In this document: positions 57,186 through 64,000 of the stretch, one piece after another
How positions within the stretch are numbered: the stretch's first letter is position 1
How the letters are laid out: the number at the start of each line of letters is the position of its first letter
Assembly (NCBI GenBank): GCA_035999765.1
Contig: CP108521.1
Span: 1,550,001 to 1,614,000, forward strand
Origin: Streptomyces sp. NBC_01231
GTDB taxonomy: Bacteria; Actinomycetota; Actinomycetes; Streptomycetales; Streptomycetaceae
DNA: 64,000 nucleotides
Direction: 5' to 3'
The notes under the pieces: model-generated
What the model was told of the DNA's origin: nothing
Databases searched by the model: none
The model's input: only the letters and a program-made list of their open reading frames with translations
Program-made: the position numbers and the translations under genes

Positions 57186-58867
57186 GATCCGTCCCCGATG
57201 ACCGAGGGGTGCGGCCGCGGCCCGGATGCGGGGTCGCCCCACGTCGAGCCTGCGGCGGCGAGAGGACGCTCCTGCGGCGGCGCGGGCAGCGTCCCGGCCC
57301 CGGGGACGGAGGTGGGTTCCGAAGCGGCCGCGGCGTGGGATATTCCCTCGTCGTCCGAGGTCCGCAGGCGGGAGCGCCGTACCGCCGCGTGCCAGTGCGC
57401 TCGCCGGGCCGCCCTGCTGTCGGGATCCTCGTCCGGTGTGTACGCATCCCGTGGGCGGTGCAGCCGCTCCAGGTCCGCCCTGCTCCACACACCGCCGGCG
57501 AGCCCCGCGAGATGGGCGGCACCCAGCGCCGACAGATCGCGGGCCCGGGCCCGTTCGACGACGCGTCCGCTGGTGTCCGCCTGCAACTGCATCAGCAGCG
57601 GGTTGCCGGTGGGGCCGCCGTCCGCGAGCAGTCGGACCACGGGGCCGATGTCCCGCTCCACCGCGGCCACGACGTCCTCCACCTGGAACGCGATCGACTC
57701 CAGCGCGGCCCGCGCGAGCTGCGGTGTCTCCGTGCCGAACGTGACGCCACTGATCAGGCCGACGGCCTCCTCGTCCCACCAGGGCGCACCGAGTCCCCCG
57801 AACGCCGGGACGATGACGACGCCTTCGCTGCTGTCCGCGGCCAGGGAGGCCACCGTGGAGGGGTCGGTGCCGAGCACCTTGGCCAGCCAGGTCAGGGTGG
57901 CTCCGGTGGACCGGATGTTGCCCTCCACGGCCCAGGCCGGCCCGTCGACGTCCCAGGCGACGGTCAGGCACATTCCGGGGGAAGGACGGGTCGAGGAGGA
58001 GGTGACCGCCATGACCGACGATCCGGTTCCGTAGGTCGCCTTGACCGTCCCGCGCTCCCATCCGGCGTGGGCGAACAGGGCCGCGTGCGAGTCGCCGAGC
58101 ACCGCGGTGACGGGGACGCCGTCCGGCAGGGGCGCGAGGCCGCGTGCCTGGGGGAAGGGGCCCTGCGAGGACACCACGCGGGGAAGGACGCCGGGCGGCA
58201 CGTCGAACAGCCGCATGAGCCGTTCGTCCCAAGTGAGGCGGTGCACGTCGAACAGTTGGGTGCGGGCCGCATTGCCCACCTCGATGAGGTGTTCACCGCC
58301 CAGCTTGTACAGTAGCCAGGAGTCGACCGTGCCGAGGCAGAGTTCGCCGGCGCGGCTGCGACGGCGCTCGGGGTCGTGGTGGTCCAGGAGCCATGCGGCC
58401 TTGGGGGCCGAGAACATGGGGTCGAGCGGCAGGCCGCTGACGTCGCGGACCAGCTCGGCGGAGTCCAGCGCCCGCAACAGGGACGCGTCCCCCACGGTGC
58501 GCTTGTCGAGCCAACTCACCAGGGGACTCAGTGGAGTTCCGGTGGCTCGCTCCCACAGCAGCAGCGACTCGCGCTGCGTGCTGAGGCCGACGGCGGCGAC
58601 ACGTGTGGCGTCCTGGCCGTCCAGGCACTGCTCGACCGCTCGGCGGCAGCTCCGCCAGATGTCCTCGGCCGACTGTTCCACCCAGCCGGGTGCCGGGGTG
58701 GCCAGGGACACGGGCACGGATCCGCGCGCGACGATGTCTCCTCGTACGTCGACCAGGATCGCCTTGGTCGCGCTGGTGCCCTGGTCCAGGGCCAGCACGA
58801 GCGGTCCGTCCGCCCCGGCCGTGGTGCCGACGCCTTCGGCGGCACCCGTCGAATCAGCCATGGTCAT
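57182..58867 (-). CDS. FGGY-family carbohydrate kinase (xylulokinase-like)
   Basis: 561 residues, about 60 longer than usual because of a Pro/Ser-rich C-terminal tail. N-terminal LVLALDQGTSATKAILVD is the phosphate-1 motif. TQRESLLLWERATG, the adenosine-site segment LADGGPTGNPLLMQLQAD and AHLAGLAGGVW identify the FGGY fold. It phosphorylates a ketose or polyol, feeding the transketolase. The start lies inside the previous gene (14-bp overlap). Confidence 0.92.
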   Translation of the reverse strand: MTMADSTGAAEGVGTTAGADGPLVLALDQGTSATKAILVDVRGDIVARGSVPVSLATPAPGWVEQSAEDIWRSCRRAVEQCLDGQDATRVAAVGLSTQRESLLLWERATGTPLSPLVSWLDKRTVGDASLLRALDSAELVRDVSGLPLDPMFSAPKAAWLLDHHDPERRRSRAGELCLGTVDSWLLYKLGGEHLIEVGNAARTQLFDVHRLTWDERLMRLFDVPPGVLPRVVSSQGPFPQARGLAPLPDGVPVTAVLGDSHAALFAHAGWERGTVKATYGTGSSVMAVTSSSTRPSPGMCLTVAWDVDGPAWAVEGNIRSTGATLTWLAKVLGTDPSTVASLAADSSEGVVIVPAFGGLGAPWWDEEAVGLISGVTFGTETPQLARAALESIAFQVEDVVAAVERDIGPVVRLLADGGPTGNPLLMQLQADTSGRVVERARARDLSALGAAHLAGLAGGVWSRADLERLHRPRDAYTPDEDPDSRAARRAHWHAAVRRSRLRTSDDEGISHAAAASEPTSVPGAGTLPAPPQERPLAAAGSTWGDPASGPRPHPSVIGDGS

Positions 58868-59840
58868 GCGCTCCGTCCGGGTTCTGGGCCATCAGCTCGC
58901 GAGCCGCGGCGGCGATGCCGTCGGCGGTCAGCCCGAAGTGCTCCAGCAGGAAAGCGGCGCTCCCGGTCGGCGCGAACTGCCGGTGCACGCCCAGGATCCG
59001 CATGGGCACGGGACGGTTCTGCGCCACGACACTGGCCACCGCCGCGCCGAGCCCGCCCGTGGTGGTCGCTTCCTCGGCGGTGACGATGCCCCGGGTCTCC
59101 CGGGCCGCCCGCAGTACCGCTTCCAGGTCGAGCGGCTCGACGAAGGTCATGTTCAGCACGCGTACGCCGATTCCCTCGGCTCTCAGCGTCCGGGCCGCCA
59201 CGACGGCTCGGGAGACCATCGTCCCCACGGCCATGACGGTGATGTCGTTGCCGTCGGTGAGTTCGACACTGCGCCCGGGTGCGAACGGGGCACCCTCCGG
59301 CGTGACCGAGGGGACCTTGAACCGCGGGACGCGCAGATAGGTCGGGCCGTCCTGTGCGGCGGCCCAGCGCACGGCGGCGCGGGTCTGGGCCGGGTCCGCC
59401 GGCACGGCGACGGTCAGGTCGGCGATGGCCCGCATCCACGACAGGTCCTCGATCGAGTGGTGGGTCGGCCCCAGTTCCCCGTAGGCCATGCCGGGGCTCT
59501 GACCGCAGAGCACCAACGGCAGGCCGTTGTAGGCGGCGTCCGTCTTGATCTGTTCGGTGGCCCGGCCGGTGAGGAACGGCCCCGCCGCGCTGACGAACGG
59601 GATGAACCCGCCGATCGCCAGTCCCGCGCCGACGCCGACGAGGTCCTGCTCGGCGATCCCGACGTTGATGAGCCGGTCCGGGTAGAGCTCCCGGAAACGT
59701 ACGAGGTTGCTCGACCCGACGGAGTCGTTGCAGACGGCGACGATCCGCTCGTCCTCGGAGGCCAGGGCTATGAGTTCGTCCGCGAACGCCTGCCGGCAGT
59801 CGTAGGTCTGAGCTGTCTCGGGCATGAGTTCGGCAGTCAT
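58854..59840 (-). CDS. Transketolase C-terminal (pyrimidine-binding) subunit
   Basis: A 328-residue half-transketolase. The pyrimidine-binding domain has INVGIAEQDLVGVGAGLA, with the Glu that activates thiamine diphosphate, followed by AYGELGPTHHSIEDLSWM and the C-terminal domain MAVGTMVSRAVVAARTL. It works only with the N-terminal subunit encoded just upstream, whose stop it overlaps (ATGA). Split transketolases usually serve a dedicated catabolic locus. Confidence 0.94.
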   Translation of the reverse strand: MTAELMPETAQTYDCRQAFADELIALASEDERIVAVCNDSVGSSNLVRFRELYPDRLINVGIAEQDLVGVGAGLAIGGFIPFVSAAGPFLTGRATEQIKTDAAYNGLPLVLCGQSPGMAYGELGPTHHSIEDLSWMRAIADLTVAVPADPAQTRAAVRWAAAQDGPTYLRVPRFKVPSVTPEGAPFAPGRSVELTDGNDITVMAVGTMVSRAVVAARTLRAEGIGVRVLNMTFVEPLDLEAVLRAARETRGIVTAEEATTTGGLGAAVASVVAQNRPVPMRILGVHRQFAPTGSAAFLLEHFGLTADGIAAAARELMAQNPDGAHDHG

Positions 59841-60718
59841 CGGCTGAGCTCCTCCAGCGCGGCGTGGACCTGTACGGCGTCCGGCACCTTGTGGTGCCAC
59901 TCCACGCGGTCCTCGATGAACGACACGCCCTTGCCCTTGATGGTGTGGGCCACCACGGCGACCGGCTTGCCGGTGGTGGATGGGCGCAGGGCGGACAGCA
60001 GGTGTGCGTGGTCGTGTCCGTCGACGTCGCGCACCTCCCACCCGAAGCTCGCCCACTTGTCCGCGAGCGGCTCCAGGCGCTTGGTCTCCTCGGTTCGGTC
60101 GCCCTGCTGGAGGCGGTTGCGGTCGACGATCGTCGTGAGGGAGCCGAGGGAGTAGTGGGCGGCCGTCATCGCCGCCTCCCAGTTGCTGCCTTCCTGCAGT
60201 TCGCCGTCGCCGAGCACGACGAAGGTGCGGTACGAGGCCCCCGACAGCTTGGCCGCCAGCGCACAGCCGACGCCGACGGGGAAGCCGTGCCCGAGCGGGC
60301 CGGTGTTCGTCTCGACGCCCGGGACCTTGCGCCGGTTCGGGTGGCCGTTGAGCGGGGACAGCGGCGCCATGAACGTGTCCAGCTCGCGCGTCGGGAAGAA
60401 GCCGCTGTGGGCGAGGGTCGCGTACAGGGCCGCCGCGCAGTGCCCCTTGCTGAGGATGAACCGGTCGCGGTCGGGCTTGCGCGGGTTCTCGGGGTCGACG
60501 TCGAGGACTCCCCCGAACAGGGTGACGAGGATGTCGGTCACCGACAGGTCGCCGCCGATGTGGCCGAGTTGAGCGCGGTCGATCATCTGCACGATGCTGC
60601 GCCGCACCTCGGTCGACAGGTGCCGGAGGTCGCCGAGAAGGGGCTCCGGATCTCCTTCGGCGATACGCCGACGCCGGGCCCGGAACCGGGTGACGCCTTC
60701 TGGGTCTGTGCTGAGCAT
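59837..60718 (-). CDS. Transketolase N-terminal (diphosphate-binding) subunit
   Basis: 293 residues. The thiamine-diphosphate motif is VLGDGELQEGSNWEA through DRNRLQQGD (GDG-X~27-N). Also seen: HIGGDLSVTDILVTLFGG, RFILSKGHCAAALYATLA and GPLGHGFPVGVGCALA. With the second subunit it transfers two-carbon units between ketose and aldose phosphates. AAGGACACTCAG precedes the ATG at 60718; the frame opens at 60919 but would run through the promoter-operator. First gene of its operon. Confidence 0.94.
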   Translation of the reverse strand: MLSTDPEGVTRFRARRRRIAEGDPEPLLGDLRHLSTEVRRSIVQMIDRAQLGHIGGDLSVTDILVTLFGGVLDVDPENPRKPDRDRFILSKGHCAAALYATLAHSGFFPTRELDTFMAPLSPLNGHPNRRKVPGVETNTGPLGHGFPVGVGCALAAKLSGASYRTFVVLGDGELQEGSNWEAAMTAAHYSLGSLTTIVDRNRLQQGDRTEETKRLEPLADKWASFGWEVRDVDGHDHAHLLSALRPSTTGKPVAVVAHTIKGKGVSFIEDRVEWHHKVPDAVQVHAALEELSR

Positions 60719-61238
60719 CTGAGTGTCCTTGATCGCTGACTCTTCGGGGGGTGACGGGCCTTCATGTGCCGAGCGGAGCGTCGGCCGGAGGCCCGGCAGA
60801 GCGGGAGCGGGGCCGATGGGGTGGGGCTGCGACGGAGAGGCGGAGAGGATCCGGAAAGCGGCGAATATATATTCACTAGTGAATCGTGACGCCACTGATA
60901 CTGGTGGCGTTTCAGCCATGTGTCAATAGGGATGAATCCAGGCGCCGGAGCCCCTCCTCAAGCGCCACGGGTCGGTGAGACAGCAGCGCGCGGGCGCACC
61001 AAAAAGGCGACTGACCTGGATCGATACCCGTCAGACGCCTTTCGAGGATGTCGCTGCCGCCAGGTCAGCCATCCCCACATGTTCATTCCAGGACTCACAC
61101 ACGCTCGCCTGCCGGACGGCGGTCGGCTCACGTCCCCTCGGAGAGCGAGCCGCGTGAAACGGTCGTGGTGCCCGAGGGGACGTCGGCCTGGGGAACGGGA
61201 GTCGGTGTCGACGTCCGGCGTGCGGAACGGTCAGGCGC
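60719..61238. promoter_or_regulatory. Promoter and operator region of the transketolase operon
   Basis: Leftward promoter TTGACA (60921-60926), 17 bp, CAGTAT (60898-60903). Downstream are two overlapping perfect palindromes: ATTCACTAGTGAAT (60871-60884) and GAATATATATTC (60863-60874), a likely SorC-family operator. A further inverted repeat GCCAC/GTGGC (60891-60908) covers the -10. Between 60960 and 61238 no gene or clear terminator is seen. Confidence 0.7.
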
Positions 61239-62276
61239 TCAGCCTCTCGTCTTCTGCCTGACCCAGACACCGTTGGCCGTGAGAGGGGCGGTGCCGGCGA
61301 ACTTGCCGGCGCTGCAGGCGCCCTTCTTGAAGACCGAGATGTCCTTGTGGTTGTCGGAGAGACTCCAGTTCGTCCAGCCGATCTTCTTCTTGGCCATGAG
61401 ATCGATGAATTTCTGCGCCATGGCGTAGTCCTTGCCCCAGCCGTTCCAGGATGCGACGGCCCACTCCGAGACAAAGATCGGGAGCTTGTTCGAGGCGCGG
61501 TCCAGCCGCTTCAGGAACTGCTCTCGACCCGCTGTCGCGTAGAAGTGATACGTGTACATGACGTTCTTGGCACGTACGGGGTTGGCGATGATCTCCTGTT
61601 CCCTGGACGCCTCTGCCAGGCCGAGCGTGGCCCAGCCTCTCGTCGGGACCAGAACCACGCTGCCCGGAGCGCGGGAACGGATCACCGGAATGATCTTCTC
61701 CGAGTAGCTCTTGATCGTCGCCCAGCTCACGCCGTTGGGCTCGTTGGCGATCTCGTAGATCACGTTGCGCTTGTGCTTGTGGCGCTCGGCGATCTGCTTG
61801 AAGAAGGTGCGCGCGTTGTCGAGGTCCTGGTGCGGGTCACCCGGGTGGATCGTGTGCCAGTCGACGATGACGTACATTCCGCGGGCGCTCGCCATGTCGA
61901 CGAGCCGGCTCGCCATTTCGGTGTACTTCTTCGGATCCTTGACGTACGCGCCCTCCCGCGCATACGTCGAGACGCGCAGAACGCTCGCCTTCCAGTCGTA
62001 GGCCTGGGCGTCCAGCGCCGCGCCGGTCAGGCATTGCGGGTACCACTGCGTGCCGTGCGTGCTCATTCCCCGTAGCTGGACCGGCTTGCCGGATTCGGAG
62101 CACAGCTGCGTGCCGCAGACGTGGAGCTGGCCGTATTGCTGCACCGGGGTCTTGGCCTTGGGCGCCGGTGCGCTTTCCCCTGCGTGTGCCTGGGTCGCGG
62201 GAATGAGGCCCAGCGTCCCCGCGAGAGCCAATGAGGTCCATGCCGCGCGACGACTGCGGGAAGTCAGTGAATGCAT
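61239..62276 (-). CDS. Secreted GH5 cellulase
   Basis: A 345-residue endoglucanase-type enzyme. Signal peptide ends at TQAHAGE (about 32). The barrel contains LRGMSTHGTQWYP, MYVIVDWHTIHPGDP, acid/base Glu179 in IYEIANEPNG, and nucleophile Glu271 in IFVSEWAVASWNGWG. GGAGG precedes the ATG at 62276. Divergent from a cellulose-synthase-like gene, so it may trim or edit a glucan made by the cell rather than digest plant cellulose. No cellulose-binding module. Confidence 0.93.
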   Translation of the reverse strand: MHSLTSRSRRAAWTSLALAGTLGLIPATQAHAGESAPAPKAKTPVQQYGQLHVCGTQLCSESGKPVQLRGMSTHGTQWYPQCLTGAALDAQAYDWKASVLRVSTYAREGAYVKDPKKYTEMASRLVDMASARGMYVIVDWHTIHPGDPHQDLDNARTFFKQIAERHKHKRNVIYEIANEPNGVSWATIKSYSEKIIPVIRSRAPGSVVLVPTRGWATLGLAEASREQEIIANPVRAKNVMYTYHFYATAGREQFLKRLDRASNKLPIFVSEWAVASWNGWGKDYAMAQKFIDLMAKKKIGWTNWSLSDNHKDISVFKKGACSAGKFAGTAPLTANGVWVRQKTRG

Positions 62277-62592
62277 TTCTGCCTCCAGTTCCTTGGAGAA
62301 GGTGCCGATGGGCAAATATGACGAAAAGACACGTCACATTTGGCGAGGCGCCACCGCGATGCGTCCAAGCGGCAGGGAATGTTCACCTCTGTGGGGGCAC
62401 GGTCAGCCATTCGAGGGCACCGCGCCGGGCACCGCGTCGCCGGACACCTCACGCCGCGTCGCAGCAACCGCAGGGGGAGAGGCTCTGCGGCAACCGCCCC
62501 TCAGTTCTTCGGTGGGTGCCACTCCGAAGAATCCTTCCTTCGAGCGACCCGTACAGCAATCAGCCCATCCGAACGCACAGGGCACACTCGGT
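62277..62592. promoter_or_regulatory. Divergent region between GH5 and GT2 genes
   Basis: 316 bp that must contain both promoters. The inverted repeat TGACG-N8-CGTCA (62319-62336) lies about 45 bp upstream of the GH5 start and is a possible operator. GGAGGTGA at 62607-62614 is a perfect anti-16S match but overlaps the likely GTG of the GT2 gene. Confidence 0.4.
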
Positions 62593-64000
62593 GTGGCTAG
62601 TGGTTTGGAGGTGACCACTACATTCAAGGAGCCCCCTCGGTCCGAGCAGGCGGCCACCTGCGTACTCCCCCAGCCACCGGATGACCAGGAGAAGTACTCC
62701 TACGCAAGGCGTCATCTGTGGGTACTCACGGCGGCCTCGCTCATCAGCATGGGCTGTCTCGTCTTCAGCCAGTTCAGGCTGATCCAGTCGTCACCGTGGC
62801 TGTTCGTCCTGCTGCCGTGCCTGGGCTTCAGCGTCCTGTATTACTTCGCCTCACTGCGCGTCAACGGCTTCACAGCCGACTTCGATCTCAGGGGCCACCG
62901 CCAACTGGTCCAGACCTGGCGCCCCGAGGAGTACCCGACGGTCGCCGTATTCCTGCCGGTGTGCGGCGAGCCCGTCGACGTTCTGGAAAACACCTGGAGG
63001 CATGTGCGCCGACTCGCCGACCGCTATCCCGGAAGGGCCACCGCATACGTACTCGACGACTCCGCCAGTCCGGAGCTCGCCGACATGGCCACGGAGCTCG
63101 GCTTCGTCTACGGGAGCCGGCCCAACCCCGGCTGGTTCAAGAAGGCAGGCAACCTGCACTACGGCCTGGGCATCTCCGACGAGGAGTACGTCCTCATCCT
63201 CGACGCCGACTTCGCCCCCCGGGCGGATCTGCTGGAGGAACTGCTGCCGTACATGGAGAGTGACCCGGAAATCGGCATCGTCCAGTCACCGCAGTACTTC
63301 CGCGTGAGCGACCACCAGACGTGGATCGAGCGTGGCGCGGGTTCCGTTCAGGAGCTGTTCTACCGGGCGATCCAGGTTTCTCGTCAGCGCCATGGCGGCG
63401 CCATCTGCGTGGGCAGTTGCGCCGTGTACCGGCGGACAGCCCTGGAGGCCAACGGCGGTACGACTCTGATCGAGCATTCGGAGGACGTGCACACCGGTTT
63501 CGACCTGGGTCGTCTGGGCTGGGGCCTGCGCTATGTGCCGATTCCCCTCGCCACCGGGAATTGCCCGGACAATGTGAGCGCCTTCTACCATCAGCAATAC
63601 CGTTGGTGCTCGGGTTCCATGAGTCTGCTGGGAAGCAAGAAGTTCTGGACCACGAAGCTCAGGTTCACCACCCGACTCTGCTATTTCTCCGGCTTCCTCT
63701 ACTACCTCCACACGGCGCTCTTCACCTTCCTGGCACCGCTGCTCCCGGTCGTGCTGCTGGTGGTCATGCCCGAAAAACTCAAGGTCGAGTACATGCTGCT
63801 GGTCCTTCCCAGCGTCATCTACACGGTGTTGATCTTCCCGTTGTGGCACAAGTGCCCCTACCGGATCGAAGCATGGGCCGTGCGTCTGTTGTACGGCTGG
63901 GCACACCTGTTCGCCATCTGGGACATCGCACGCGGCAGGAGACAGGCCTGGCGGCCCACCGGCTCGGCGGCCGCGGGCAGGAACACCAACCGGCGGTTCC
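62593..64000 (+). CDS. Cellulose-synthase-like GT2 glycosyltransferase (CslA type), 3' end off window
   Basis: At least 469 residues. Two helices at about 48-95 (LTAASLISMGCLVFSQF; LFVLLPCLGFSVLYYFA) precede the processive GT2 domain with D,D,D,QxxRW signatures: VLDDSASPEL, LILDADFAPRAD, HSEDVHTGFDLG and HQQYRWCSGSMS. Membrane helices resume afterwards (LHTALFTFLAPLLPVVLLVV). Streptomyces CslA makes a beta-glucan at hyphal tips with GlxA and an endoglucanase; GlxA is not in this window. The start is uncertain: GTG 62593 or GTG 62611. Confidence 0.9.
   Translation, partial: MASGLEVTTTFKEPPRSEQAATCVLPQPPDDQEKYSYARRHLWVLTAASLISMGCLVFSQFRLIQSSPWLFVLLPCLGFSVLYYFASLRVNGFTADFDLRGHRQLVQTWRPEEYPTVAVFLPVCGEPVDVLENTWRHVRRLADRYPGRATAYVLDDSASPELADMATELGFVYGSRPNPGWFKKAGNLHYGLGISDEEYVLILDADFAPRADLLEELLPYMESDPEIGIVQSPQYFRVSDHQTWIERGAGSVQELFYRAIQVSRQRHGGAICVGSCAVYRRTALEANGGTTLIEHSEDVHTGFDLGRLGWGLRYVPIPLATGNCPDNVSAFYHQQYRWCSGSMSLLGSKKFWTTKLRFTTRLCYFSGFLYYLHTALFTFLAPLLPVVLLVVMPEKLKVEYMLLVLPSVIYTVLIFPLWHKCPYRIEAWAVRLLYGWAHLFAIWDIARGRRQAWRPTGSAAAGRNTNRRF

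Overview
The window is high-GC actinobacterial DNA and almost certainly chromosomal Streptomyces. The support is strong G/C bias at codon third positions, frequent GTG starts, 4-base ATGA/GTGA gene overlaps, Tat- and Sec-exported polysaccharidases, an Rpf/LysM/M23 cell-wall enzyme, and a CebR-type operator. No rRNA, tRNA, CRISPR array, prophage or intact insertion sequence was seen.

Layout. (1) 1-8.9 kb, conserved housekeeping: glycogen/maltosyl synthase (cut by the window edge), an FhuF-type Fe-S protein, a drug/metabolite-type permease, an Rpf-LysM-M23 hydrolase, gnd, a proline-rich protein, and a panD-acetyltransferase-racemase operon. (2) 9-28 kb, a compact gene cluster that looks like an uncharacterised specialised-metabolite pathway. 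A leftward operon holds two DegT-type aminotransferases, a UbiA prenyltransferase, an FAD oxidoreductase, two adenylate-forming ligases, a methyltransferase and a long CaiB-type CoA-transferase, with a retinol-saturase/carotene-isomerase-like flavoprotein at its end. A divergent rightward operon holds two Gfo/Idh/MocA oxidoreductases, a sugar isomerase-like TIM barrel, an M20 hydrolase, an Ldh-type oxidoreductase and a 148-residue unknown. There is no PKS or NRPS. Two ketone-forming dehydrogenases beside two aminotransferases suggest that an amino-sugar or aminocyclitol is built and then acylated and/or prenylated. (3) 28-38 kb: an EF-hand protein, a nucleotide-sugar dehydrogenase, a small secreted protein, two SDR/OYE traces, and an ABC exporter flanked by a response regulator and a sensor kinase.

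(4) 38-50 kb, a plant cell-wall degradation island: GH27 alpha-galactosidase with a ricin-type lectin domain, GH43, a GH10-GH62 fusion, GH6, a PL1 pectate lyase and two divergent beta-helix (PL9-like) lyases. Promoters and palindromic operators can be read directly: CGAAA/TTTCG boxes, one perfect CebR box, and two matching promoter-plus-GAAAGCGCTT modules. (5) 50-61 kb, a sugar uptake and catabolism locus: an Rbs-like ABC importer, a SorC-family regulator, two SDRs, an FGGY kinase and a split transketolase. Its two operons are both preceded by GAATAT...ATATTC palindromes, so they are probably one regulon that feeds pentose- or polyol-type sugars into the pentose-phosphate pathway. (6) 61-64 kb: a secreted GH5 cellulase divergent from a cellulose-synthase-like GT2 that runs off the end.

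Taken together, regions 4 and 5 form a saprophytic unit in which polymer hydrolysis outside the cell is followed by sugar import and phosphorylation. The 9-28 kb cluster is the least explained part of the window.
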